Assembly (NCBI GenBank): GCA_902706205.1
Contig: CACSKA010000003.1
Location: forward strand, 62,001 to 126,000
DNA from: Chryseobacterium sp. 18061
GTDB lineage: Bacteria; Pseudomonadota; Gammaproteobacteria; Enterobacterales; Enterobacteriaceae
Direction of reading: 5' to 3'
DNA: 64,000 nt
Positions 1 to 7,967 of the stretch are shown piece by piece. The notes under the pieces were generated by a model, which searched no databases, was not told the origin of the DNA, and saw only the letters and a program-made list of their open reading frames with translations. Position numbers and translations under genes: made by a program. The first letter of the stretch is position 1; each line of letters starts with the position of its first letter.

Positions 1-410
1 AAATACTTGAGGCGGTCACCGGTACGGCACATGCCGCGGATCAAAGCGAACTTCTTAAAGAGCACCTTAAGAAGAACGGCTTACAGGATGCCGATAAGAT
101 TGATGTGAAGGTTGAAGATGGAAAGGCTGTTGTTACAGGCGAAGGTTTAAGCCAGGAAGCAAAAGAAAAAATTCTGATTGCTGTCGGTAACGTGGCAGGG
201 ATTGCAGGTGTGGAAGATAACGTTACGGTGCAAGACACGGCTACAGAAAGTCAGTACTACACGGTTAAAACTGGCGACACCCTGAGTGGCATTTCTAAAC
301 AAGTTTATGGTGATGCTAATCAGTACAACAAAATTTTCGATGCCAATAAACCGATGTTGAAAAGCCCCGATAAAATCTACCCTGGCCAGGTTCTTAGGGT
401 GCCAAAATAG
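1..410 (+). CDS. kbp: Potassium-binding protein Kbp (YgaU), BON-LysM, 5' partial
   Basis: This is the 3' part of a small cytoplasmic K+-binding protein. The reading frame is open from base 3, so the start lies before the window. What remains is most of the BON domain (through the GLSQEAKEK segment) followed by a LysM domain beginning [10 protein letters not shown] and ending PGQVLRVPK. It aligns along its whole visible length with E. coli Kbp (149 residues). In E. coli kbp lies elsewhere on the chromosome, so this could be a relocated kbp or a paralogue. The family identity is clear; which copy it is cannot be decided here. Confidence 0.88.
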   Translation, partial: ILEAVTGTAHAADQSELLKEHLKKNGLQDADKIDVKVEDGKAVVTGEGLSQEAKEKILIAVGNVAGIAGVEDNVTVQDTATESQYYTVKTGDTLSGISKQVYGDANQYNKIFDANKPMLKSPDKIYPGQVLRVPK

Positions 411-484
411 ATTTGGCACATACCTATCACTTTCGCGATAGCAATGCAGTTGATGGGCTCTATTTGAATAGAGCCCATGATTAA

Positions 485-3259
485 CTATAAAGCGATTTGA
501 CCGTTATCAATATGCCATTCGCTGAACGGCTTCGGTCGTCCATAGTGGTAGCCCTGTGCAAGCAGGCAACCCATAGAGTGTAATTTATCCCCCGTCTCCT
601 GATCTTCAATCCCCTCCGCAACCAAGGGAACGCCAAAGCTTTTTGAAAGACTCAACACGGAATTTATGACCGATTCACTTCGGCTATCCTCCATTACACC
701 ACTGACAAACTGGCGGTCAATTTTAAGCTGATCAAACGGGAGCGTATGCAGATAAGATAGGCTGGAATAACCTGAACCGAAATCATCCAGGGAGATAGTG
801 ACGCCGATTTCACGTAAGGCCTTCAGATGTCGACAAGTATTGGTTCCACTGCCAACCAAAACACCCTCGGTAATTTCGATGCAAAGATTATAACCCTGCA
901 ACCCATGCTGTTGGAGCGACGCAATAACACCGTCTGCGAACTCATTCGCTTGTAGCTGAATAGGGGAGATATTAATGTGCAGTTTGAAATCTTCACAGTT
1001 GCCGCGAGTCATTAGTGCGGCCAACTCGCGACAAGCATTGTTGATGATCCATTCACCCAGTGGAATTATGAGGCCTGTCTCTTCCGCTATTGTGATAAAT
1101 TTATCCGGCGGCACATTCCCCAGCACCGGGTTTTGCCAGCGCACCAGACACTCACCTTCGCGACATTCCGTATTTCCAGCCAATCCAACAATTGGCTGCA
1201 TCACAAGATAGAACTCTTCACGCTCAAGTGCGTGACTCAGTTGTTCATGCAGCTGAATATGGAGCAGTCCGGAGGCATGCATGTCCGGAGTGAAGAGGGT
1301 AACTTTGCCATTACCCTCGCGGCGGGCATGATGCAAGGCGATACCCGCATAGCGTAGAACTTCATCAAGGTTTTCAGGCGTTAAAGCTTCCTCAGCCAGA
1401 CCTGCGTTACCTTCGATACGCAATTCATGATGGCCGATATTTGGCATATCCTTAATGCTGAAAAGCGTATGTGCTTTTTGCTTCCATAAGCTGAGTTGCT
1501 CTACCGTTTTGACGGGAGGGAGAATAACCACAAGCTTATCCATGCGTTCGCGACAAATGATGATGTCTTCCGGGAAAGTATCTGTGATGCGTGAAATCAG
1601 ATACTTCATTAATGAGCGGCCATAATCCTGGCCCAACAGATTAGTGAGCGAAGAGTGGTTACTAAGATGGACCAGCATAACAACGCTACGGTTATCCAGG
1701 TATTCAGGATGATGGCGCAACCCGGATATCGTCAGAGAGCCGGTTTCGATATCTTTATCCAGCATGGGGTGCGCAAGCTTTTCGGTACGTGTTACTTTCT
1801 CACGGCTCGGTAAGCGGGTCGGACGATTCTTCATGACGTATAGCTTTTCGTCGGCTATTTGACAATCTTTGGCAAAATCACCGGTAAATTCCTGGATGCC
1901 ATATGAGCACGAAATTGGGATGGTTATACTGTCATATTGAAAATGTTTGAGCTTTTTCTGTGCCTGCTGCATTAGCGCACTGGCTGACGAATAGTTACAC
2001 CATGGCATCAGCAGCAAGAACTCGTCTCCTCCAGTGCGAATAATTGTATCAGAAGCTCGCAACGTTCTGATTAGCGTATCAGAGAAATATGCCAAAGAAA
2101 GGTCGCCGACATGATGCCCATAGGTGTCATTGATGTCCTTGAACAAATCCAGATCCACCGCCACGATTATCCAGGATTCATGTGCGGACATGGAGTTGAT
2201 GATGACCTCTCCGCCCTCTCTGGAGAATGCACGGGTCAACGAGTCGTAACTGAGTCGTTTCAACATGTTCATGATGTTGCGGTATGCATTTATTGACGAA
2301 GCGAAAAAAATCAGCAGGATAAGATTAGCAAAGACGAATCTCCACGGTCTGTGATGTATAACATTATATAAACCGACCTTCGCGTTGATGATAAAGCCTG
2401 CCGTCAAAGGAATTTGCACAATCGGGAAAGGGGAATAGCCTATTTCTGTAGGCGTAATCGGCAGGTCTGGCCCACCGCGTCTGCTCTGCAACGTAAGTTG
2501 ATAAGATGAGGGCGTGATGCCAGTTTTGATGAAGTATTTATTAAACAACTCAGACAGATCTTTGGCGGTATAATCGGTGGAGATAATTCCTTCAATGCTG
2601 CTTTTATTATAATTTAGATTATTTGAAATCACAGGCACGCTGAACGTAATAACCGGCAGGCCGGTTAATGAATCTGTATAAACATCGCTGTAAAGACGTT
2701 CTGATACCAGGAATGCTTTTTCAGCTTTAACTTTTCTGGATACTTCGTCTAAATAAGAACTGATTGCCAGGTGAGGTGATGTGAATTTATATCCGCTTTT
2801 CTTTACCGGTTCAAAACTGTAAGCGTAGTTAAGGTTCGCACTGAAGAAATAAGTCCAGTATGATGTTTTGTTTTCATCACTAAGGCTATTCCAGAATGAA
2901 TTGAGAATCGCCGATATTTTTCGGTCGTTAACGCTCACTTTACCAGAGGCAAACATTATATGTTTCTGATACAGTGACGGATCTAATTCATTTTCTTTGA
3001 AATTAGCACTGGCACCCAATTTTCCAGCAATATCATTACTGGAAAGAGCAACAAGATCCCCAAGTGCCAACGAGATGTTTTTATTTTTCTCAATGTTATG
3101 ATTAATTACGACAGCTATGTCAGAGGTGGCGAAGCGTGCGCTGCGAATCATGTCAAGATAAGAGAGTAATAGCAGAGAGGCATTGACTATCAAAATGATA
3201 GTTAACAAAGAGAAAATAAGAGCTCTTTTCTCGATTTTGAACGCGTTTATAGTTTTCAT
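485..3259 (-). CDS. Membrane GGDEF / degenerate GGDEF / EAL cyclic-di-GMP protein
   Basis: Predicted bifunctional c-di-GMP enzyme of about 924 residues. An N-terminal membrane segment, a periplasmic sensor region of about 300 residues and a second membrane segment lead into a GGDEF domain with an intact RTGGDEF motif (G at residue 410). A second GGDEF-like domain follows in which the motif is lost (CRERMDKLV). The C-terminal EAL domain reads ECLVRW (E703) and keeps NIS, EITEG, the DDFG pair (D825-D826), KID and AEG, so phosphodiesterase activity is plausible. The frame is open upstream to a TTG at 3361, but the ATG at 3259 directly precedes the hydrophobic segment and is preferred. Neither start has a good Shine-Dalgarno. 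I do not recognise a named E. coli orthologue. Confidence 0.85.
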   Translation of the reverse strand: MKTINAFKIEKRALIFSLLTIILIVNASLLLLSYLDMIRSARFATSDIAVVINHNIEKNKNISLALGDLVALSSNDIAGKLGASANFKENELDPSLYQKHIMFASGKVSVNDRKISAILNSFWNSLSDENKTSYWTYFFSANLNYAYSFEPVKKSGYKFTSPHLAISSYLDEVSRKVKAEKAFLVSERLYSDVYTDSLTGLPVITFSVPVISNNLNYNKSSIEGIISTDYTAKDLSELFNKYFIKTGITPSSYQLTLQSRRGGPDLPITPTEIGYSPFPIVQIPLTAGFIINAKVGLYNVIHHRPWRFVFANLILLIFFASSINAYRNIMNMLKRLSYDSLTRAFSREGGEVIINSMSAHESWIIVAVDLDLFKDINDTYGHHVGDLSLAYFSDTLIRTLRASDTIIRTGGDEFLLLMPWCNYSSASALMQQAQKKLKHFQYDSITIPISCSYGIQEFTGDFAKDCQIADEKLYVMKNRPTRLPSREKVTRTEKLAHPMLDKDIETGSLTISGLRHHPEYLDNRSVVMLVHLSNHSSLTNLLGQDYGRSLMKYLISRITDTFPEDIIICRERMDKLVVILPPVKTVEQLSLWKQKAHTLFSIKDMPNIGHHELRIEGNAGLAEEALTPENLDEVLRYAGIALHHARREGNGKVTLFTPDMHASGLLHIQLHEQLSHALEREEFYLVMQPIVGLAGNTECREGECLVRWQNPVLGNVPPDKFITIAEETGLIIPLGEWIINNACRELAALMTRGNCEDFKLHINISPIQLQANEFADGVIASLQQHGLQGYNLCIEITEGVLVGSGTNTCRHLKALREIGVTISLDDFGSGYSSLSYLHTLPFDQLKIDRQFVSGVMEDSRSESVINSVLSLSKSFGVPLVAEGIEDQETGDKLHSMGCLLAQGYHYGRPKPFSEWHIDNGQIAL

Positions 3260-3792
3260 AAAATGAAGGATACAAACCCAATTGTATTTCACAAAGGATA
3301 ATGCTAACACTCCGTTAATCTCTACCCGCAACAAATCCTGTTTATTTCTGGATGGCGGCAATAAGTTTTATCCATAAATAAATTATCACAATGTATTCAC
3401 GCCTCTATAAATACCTAATAATATGTTGTTAACATGGATCTAATACACTGGTGGCATTAAAAAATCAATGAGTTACAAATTCAAATGCACGCTCTGAAAA
3501 AAGCATAAAAAAAACCCCTTCGCTTCGCAGGGCAAAGGGGAAAAGCTTACAATGAATATTATATTTTCGGACTCACTTTTACGGCTTTACAGGGATATGC
3601 AGCGCCGCGAGGTGGTTTGGTCTGAAAGTTGCGCGTCCAGGGAAGTGGAGTCAGTCAGACCTGAAACTTAATGCTACATGCTGTCAGGAAGAAGCAGCAC
3701 GCCGCGCTATGTTTCGTAAAGAATGGTATGCATCAAGGTGATTTGATTCAAATACCATCTTGTTTAATTTTGAATATGCGTAACCGCAGGGA
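3260..3792. other. Intergenic region with minus-strand terminator and inverted repeat
   Basis: About 530 bases without a convincing protein gene. The part next to the GGDEF/EAL gene is AT-rich and should hold its promoter. A strong minus-strand terminator lies at 3507-3540. An AT-rich inverted repeat (ATGGTAT at 3723-3729 pairing with ATACCAT at 3752-3758) lies further right. The 200 bases between them are GC-richer and could encode a small RNA read leftward. Confidence 0.5.
3507..3540 (-). terminator. Strong rho-independent terminator, leftward
   Basis: On the minus strand a stem with CCCCTT/AAGGGG ends is followed by eight uninterrupted Ts (3514-3507). It lies about 250 bases after the stop of the small membrane protein gene and may end that transcript or an unannotated sRNA. 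Confidence 0.75.
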
Positions 3793-3936
3793 TTATTCGG
3801 GCGTGACGATATCGGGGTAGAGGAGGGTTTCAAGATAGCTGACCATGACCCAAATTTGATCGCTCAAAATGAACCAGATGCCCAGTCCAAGTAAAACCAG
3901 AACCAGAATTATCAAGGCAAATTCGATTTTGCTCAT
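3793..3936 (-). CDS. Small single-pass membrane protein, 47 residues
   Basis: A short frame starting at ATG 3936 encodes 47 residues: a short MSKIEF head, one strongly hydrophobic helix rich in Leu, Ile and Val (about residues 7-24), a second moderately hydrophobic stretch with W and Y, and an acidic tail ending TPE. It resembles the many small inner-membrane proteins of enterics. I do not recognise a named family. No clear Shine-Dalgarno precedes the ATG, and upstream codons in frame offer no better start. The gene lies between the DUF535 gene and a leftward terminator, all on the minus strand. The hydrophobic composition makes it more likely than chance to be real, but there is no functional evidence. 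Confidence 0.45.
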   Translation of the reverse strand: MSKIEFALIILVLVLLGLGIWFILSDQIWVMVSYLETLLYPDIVTPE

Positions 3937-4064
3937 AGCCAGGAAGTACCGCCAGCGAGGTATCAGAGGAATACCTCATGATGATAGCGAAACATCAGGG
4001 GCTCGTGCAATCACCCTGCGCGAAAGTCTCTGCCAATGTACGGCAGAGACCAACGTAAGTGCGC

Positions 4065-5015
4065 TTACGCGTGCGGGAAAATTGCCTTGAACTGAGCGGT
4101 CATCTCATCGAGCAGCGCAAAGCGACGGCGGTATTCTGCACGTTTTTTGCTGGCAATATCTTCAAGAGATTTACGCTCCTGTGCCAGGGGCAACTGCCAA
4201 CGGAATGGGTCGCTTTTAACACCGTCTAACGATGCCCAGAATTCGTCGTAGCTGGCATGGAAATGACGGCCTTTACTGAAGCGGTAGCGAAGGGCGCGGA
4301 ACACGTGGCCATTATCGCTGACGCCGGCAAGCGTGCTGATCCCGCACTCGGCGGCCATCAGACCAAAGAATTCAACCAGAATACGCTTCGGGAACAGCCC
4401 GTAACAGGCGCGGGTGGCATGCTTAATCACATCATGAGAAACGTTGCGACGCGGCCCTTGCAGACCGCCGACGATAAGCTCCCAGCCGCTATTGCTCCGG
4501 GCAACGCTGAATGTCGTGCTGGCCAGTACCGTATTGTTTGCGTCGCAAAACCACAGTGTGCTTTCCCCTTCACGTTCGGCCTTGTGCGCGCAGGTGGCGT
4601 ATAGCGTAAATTGCGCACCCTCTTTGCCCTCAAAGCTCAGCAACGCCGTAGGCTCCGTGGCGGTTAATGCCGCGGTAAGCAGGGGGCTTTTAAGCGAATC
4701 AATAAACTGATAATGACCGACAATGGCTTGCGCCCGCTGCGTTGACGATAAACCACGAGCCAGATACTGGCGGTGCGTTTTGCTGGGCAATGTGACCTGC
4801 GCGTTCAGCAGGCGCATGAAGTCCGGGCGCTGGCCGAGTGTGTCGAGCAGCAGTCGGGTTGAGCGATAAAAAATCATCGTGCGCAGCAAAAACTTCAGAC
4901 GGTAGTCTGCTTTTTTCCAGATTGGCGCGGGGGCAAGTTTGCCGCTGACCAGTTCGGAAATAAGATGCGCGCGTGGTTCAGGTGAATAGGCGGAGTGCAG
5001 GGTGTTGTCCGACAT
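4065..5015 (-). CDS. VirK/YbjX family protein (DUF535)
   Basis: A 316-residue protein of the DUF535 family that includes Shigella VirK, Salmonella VirK/Mig-14-associated proteins and E. coli YbjX. Family features are visible throughout: the YLARGLSSTQRAQAIVGHY segment, the GLQGPR motif near the middle and the SYDEFWASLDG segment in the C-terminal half. Members are linked to outer-membrane or lipid A changes and virulence in Shigella and Salmonella, often under PhoP control, but the biochemistry is unknown. The ATG at 5015 is followed by a soluble-looking N-terminus without a signal peptide. It is transcribed divergently from pphA. Confidence 0.85.
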   Translation of the reverse strand: MSDNTLHSAYSPEPRAHLISELVSGKLAPAPIWKKADYRLKFLLRTMIFYRSTRLLLDTLGQRPDFMRLLNAQVTLPSKTHRQYLARGLSSTQRAQAIVGHYQFIDSLKSPLLTAALTATEPTALLSFEGKEGAQFTLYATCAHKAEREGESTLWFCDANNTVLASTTFSVARSNSGWELIVGGLQGPRRNVSHDVIKHATRACYGLFPKRILVEFFGLMAAECGISTLAGVSDNGHVFRALRYRFSKGRHFHASYDEFWASLDGVKSDPFRWQLPLAQERKSLEDIASKKRAEYRRRFALLDEMTAQFKAIFPHA

Positions 5016-5179
5016 GATAATAACCTCATCATTGTTCTGAGGGTATTCTAACGGCCGGTGCGGTTAATCTTAATGCGCCCACAGACTTTATTCCGCGCTC
5101 GTTTATCCTTGATTTAGGTTTATCAAAAAGCCTAAGACAATCTGGGTATCCCCTATACTTAAATCAGGGGGGCAAGGCT

Positions 5180-5824
5180 ATGTATCAACGAATTGACGGC
5201 AAAGCGTGGAGACATATTTGGTTGATTGGCGATCTACATGGTTGCTTTAATTTACTGATGCCGAAACTACAGTCTCTAAAGTTTAATCCCTGGCAGGATG
5301 TACTCATATCCGTCGGCGACCTGATTGATCGCGGCCCCGAGAGTCTCAAATGCCTCGAACTTATTCATCAAAAATGGTTTTTTGCTATTCGAGGAAATCA
5401 CGAGCAAATGGCGATGGATGCGCTTGAGCATCAGCGGCTATCGCTGTGGGAACTGAATGGGGGAGAGTGGTTCGAGCAATGTACTGCTAGCGAACAGGCT
5501 GAGGCACGACGTCTGCTGCAGGCCTGTCATCAACTGCCGTATGTCATCGAAGTGGATACCGAATCAGGTGTGCATGTGGTGGCTCACGCCGATTATCCTG
5601 CCGCGCATTATCAGTGGCAGCAGGACGTAGACTGGCATCGTGTACTGTGGGACCGGCAGCGGCTGAGCGACCATCTGGCCGGGAATCACGTCCAAATTGA
5701 GGGTGCAGATCACTTCTGGTTTGGGCACACGCCGTTAAAACACCGTTATGATGCGCTCAATCAGCACTACATCGATACCGGTGCGGTGTTTGGCGGTGAG
5801 TTGACGCTGGTCCAGCTTCAGTAG
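5180..5824 (+). CDS. pphA: Protein-serine/threonine phosphatase 1
   Basis: A 214-residue PPP-family metallophosphatase matching PphA/PrpA, which in E. coli acts in misfolded-protein signalling and is heat-shock induced. The three PPP signatures are present in order: GDLHG (residues 17-21), GDLIDRG (about 46-52) and RGNHE (about 75-79); these carry the two-metal ligands. A conserved HT motif (FGHTPL) follows near residue 180. Upstream, CCCCTATA at about 5150-5157 resembles a sigma-32 minus-10 element, with only a weak minus-35 match (CCTAAGA), in line with known heat-shock control. Its stop codon abuts the stop of the convergent yebW. Confidence 0.95.
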   Translation: MYQRIDGKAWRHIWLIGDLHGCFNLLMPKLQSLKFNPWQDVLISVGDLIDRGPESLKCLELIHQKWFFAIRGNHEQMAMDALEHQRLSLWELNGGEWFEQCTASEQAEARRLLQACHQLPYVIEVDTESGVHVVAHADYPAAHYQWQQDVDWHRVLWDRQRLSDHLAGNHVQIEGADHFWFGHTPLKHRYDALNQHYIDTGAVFGGELTLVQLQ

Positions 5825-6016
5825 TCACAAGTCACTGTATTCCTGGGCCGGACGCCAGAAACCGTCAATAAAATCCTCAACCGGGAAGCAGCCGCCATGT
5901 CTTAATCGCTGAACGTCCATCGCCCGTTCGCACTGCGGCTCGGTGTTGTAAACATCCACCACAATATCTTCGCAGCCACCATCGAGATAACAAATAAATA
6001 AAACCAGAGCGAACAT
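5825..6016 (-). CDS. yebW: YebW family protein (DUF1482)
   Basis: A 63-residue protein matching E. coli YebW. It begins with a short hydrophobic segment (MFALVLFICYL) and carries four cysteines, two of them in the GGCEDI and GGCFP motifs, with an acidic aromatic tail. Its function is unknown. It lies tail to tail with pphA, the two stop codons being adjacent, and is read in the same direction as yebV. Confidence 0.9.
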   Translation of the reverse strand: MFALVLFICYLDGGCEDIVVDVYNTEPQCERAMDVQRLRHGGCFPVEDFIDGFWRPAQEYSDL

Positions 6017-6080
6017 CGCATCCTCACACTTTTGCGTGGTGTCTTAAGTGTAAGAGAAATAAGCGGAAGGGGAAATAAAT

Positions 6081-6100
6081 AACCCGCCTGTGGGCGGGTT
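6081..6100. terminator. Terminator between yebV and yebW
   Basis: AACCCGCC and GGCGGGTT pair around a short loop. A T-rich stretch follows on the minus strand (ATTTATT), which fits termination of yebV transcription. Confidence 0.7.
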
Positions 6101-6109
6101 CCTTTTGAA

Positions 6110-6349
6110 TCAGGCTAAGCGCATGACCCAAGCATCGGACTTACTGTCATAGTGTTTGCGGTATAGAACAGAGTGTTCCCCATCGAGAATGGCGGGAACG
6201 CTGGTATCGGCATCCCATGCATCGAGTTGCATGCACAAATCGGGGTCGGATTTACAGGGAATGCTTAACGTTCGCTCCCCTTGCTGCTCGCCATGCAGCT
6301 CGCCGTCATCAATTTCAAAGGCGCCTATTCGTACGCTGGTTTTGGTCAT
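6110..6349 (-). CDS. yebV: YebV family protein (DUF1480)
   Basis: A 79-residue soluble acidic protein nearly collinear with E. coli YebV (78 residues). Family marks are the MTKTSVRIGAFEIDD start and the C-terminal KSDAWVMRL segment. It has no membrane segment or signal peptide. The function is unknown. It lies downstream of rsmF on the same strand but is separated from it by about 115 bases and a terminator-ended unit of its own. Confidence 0.9.
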   Translation of the reverse strand: MTKTSVRIGAFEIDDGELHGEQQGERTLSIPCKSDPDLCMQLDAWDADTSVPAILDGEHSVLYRKHYDSKSDAWVMRLA

Positions 6350-6464
6350 AATGCTCTCCGGTTGTCTGCTTCGTCGTGGTATGACCAGTTAGGTCTTCCC
6401 ATTTTTTAGCGTAGACAAGGGCGAGCATTTTGCCAGTCAGAACGTGCTTATTTTTGGCTCCGCG

Positions 6465-7907
6465 TTACGCTTTGGCAGCGAATAATTTTCCGTCCCGGAC
6501 CAGTTCACGGGGATAGCTATTCTTGAGGCGCGACCCGACTTTTTTCGCCAGCCCCAGTGGATGTCCCTGAAAGGTCACAATAACATCATCCCGCGCTGGC
6601 GGCGTTTCCGGCCAGACATCGCGTCCGCGATACCACTCTTCGGCTTCCGTCTGCGTCAATTCGAAGCGCGCACTTTTTTGGCCCGCCAGAGCGATAACGG
6701 CTTCGTGCTGCCAGCGGAATCCTTTGTTGAAGGTTTCAGCCAGACGTAGACCGATGCGAGAAAAACGCACTTTGCCCAGTAACGGCTCAATCTCTGACGG
6801 GAACAGCCAAATCTCTTTATCGCGCTGCCAGAGATTCAGATTTTCCTCCCAGTGCAAACCTACGGCGGCGGCAGCCTGTTTCACCGCCAGGGATTCGCGG
6901 GTCCGCATTGGCATGAAGGGGAATTTACCGACTTTGTAGCCTGGTGCGGGCAGGGCCTCAATGGCCGCGGTTTTCTTCAGTCGTGCGACAAAGAATCCTT
7001 CGCAATCGAAAATCTGTGGAAAGACGCGCAGGAAACCTTCGGGCGTCAGCGCCTGGGTTGCGTCGTCGAATAGCGTGTCGAGCGGCATGATTTCGACCGC
7101 CTGGGGATAGCGGGCCAGCAACCAGCTCAGCACGTCCTCATTTTCGTCACGGTTCAGCGTGCAAGTGGAGTACACCAGCGTGCCGCCTGGGCGAAGCGCA
7201 TGAAACGCGCTGTCGATAAGCTCACGCTGGGTTTGGGCTATGTCCAGATTGCTTTCCTGGGACCAGTTTTTCAGCGCATCGGGATCTTTGCGCACTACGC
7301 CTTCGCCGGAGCACGGGGCGTCGAGCAAAATGGCGTCGAATGACTCTGGAAGCGCAGCGCCGAAAACCCGGCCATCGAAATGGGTAAGGGCAACGTTGCT
7401 TATCCCACATCGGCTGATATTCGCGTGCAGGACTTTAACCCGGCTGGCGGAATACTCGTTGGCTAAAATAGCCCCTTCGTTCCCCATTCGCGCGGCAATC
7501 TGCGTGGTTTTGGAACCCGGTGCTGCGGCAACGTCCATCACCCGTCGAGGATGATTTTCGTCCGCAAACAGCGCAGTGACCGGCAGCATTGAGCTTGCTT
7601 CCTGAATGTAAAACAGACCGCTCAGGTGTTCGGCTGTGCTGCCAAGCGGCAGAGAATCTTCGTCTTCGCGCTCAATCCAGAAACCTTCGTCGCACCAGGG
7701 GACGGGCGTGAGTTGCCAGCTATACGGGGCAACCAGCTGCAGAAAATCCGGGACGGAAATTTTGAGTGTATTAACACGGATACTGCGGCGCAGCGGGCGC
7801 TGGCAGGCGGCGATAAATTCGTCGAAGGAGAGATGAGTCGGCATTGCCGCACGCATCACCTCAAGAAAGGAGTCAGGAAGATAAGCCACTAAACGCACCA
7901 GATTCAT
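6465..7907 (-). CDS. rsmF: 16S rRNA (cytosine-1407-C5)-methyltransferase
   Basis: RsmF (YebU) methylates C1407 of 16S rRNA in the 30S subunit using S-adenosylmethionine. The 480-residue protein has the SAM-binding motif [10 protein letters not shown] at residues 125-134, the DAPCSGEG motif at 196-203 and the YSTCTLN motif with the catalytic cysteine at C249, matching the two-cysteine RsmB/RsmF mechanism. The C-terminal RNA-binding region ends with [18 protein letters not shown], as in E. coli. The ATG at 7907 lacks a clear Shine-Dalgarno; GTG codons 4 and 7 are alternative starts and would give a length closer to E. coli. Confidence 0.96.
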   Translation of the reverse strand: MNLVRLVAYLPDSFLEVMRAAMPTHLSFDEFIAACQRPLRRSIRVNTLKISVPDFLQLVAPYSWQLTPVPWCDEGFWIEREDEDSLPLGSTAEHLSGLFYIQEASSMLPVTALFADENHPRRVMDVAAAPGSKTTQIAARMGNEGAILANEYSASRVKVLHANISRCGISNVALTHFDGRVFGAALPESFDAILLDAPCSGEGVVRKDPDALKNWSQESNLDIAQTQRELIDSAFHALRPGGTLVYSTCTLNRDENEDVLSWLLARYPQAVEIMPLDTLFDDATQALTPEGFLRVFPQIFDCEGFFVARLKKTAAIEALPAPGYKVGKFPFMPMRTRESLAVKQAAAAVGLHWEENLNLWQRDKEIWLFPSEIEPLLGKVRFSRIGLRLAETFNKGFRWQHEAVIALAGQKSARFELTQTEAEEWYRGRDVWPETPPARDDVIVTFQGHPLGLAKKVGSRLKNSYPRELVRDGKLFAAKA

Positions 7908-7930
7908 AAACGGGTGCGCAGTTTAGCACA

Positions 7931-7960
7931 GCGACTCTGGCTTCTTACAGCCGGAGTCGC
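7931..7960. other. Stem-loop between letB and rsmF
   Basis: GCGACTC..GGCT and AGCC..GAGTCGC form a long imperfect stem in the gap between letB stop and rsmF start. It lacks a T tract, so it is more likely an RNA-stability or attenuation element than a strong terminator. Confidence 0.4.
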
Positions 7961-7967
7961 TTCGCGT

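Noticed and set aside
3541..3790. Possible SdsR (RyeB) sRNA near pphA
   Set aside because: SdsR neighbours pphA in E. coli and a short TTCCCTGGAC stretch is shared, but its characteristic terminator hairpin and other conserved segments are absent here.
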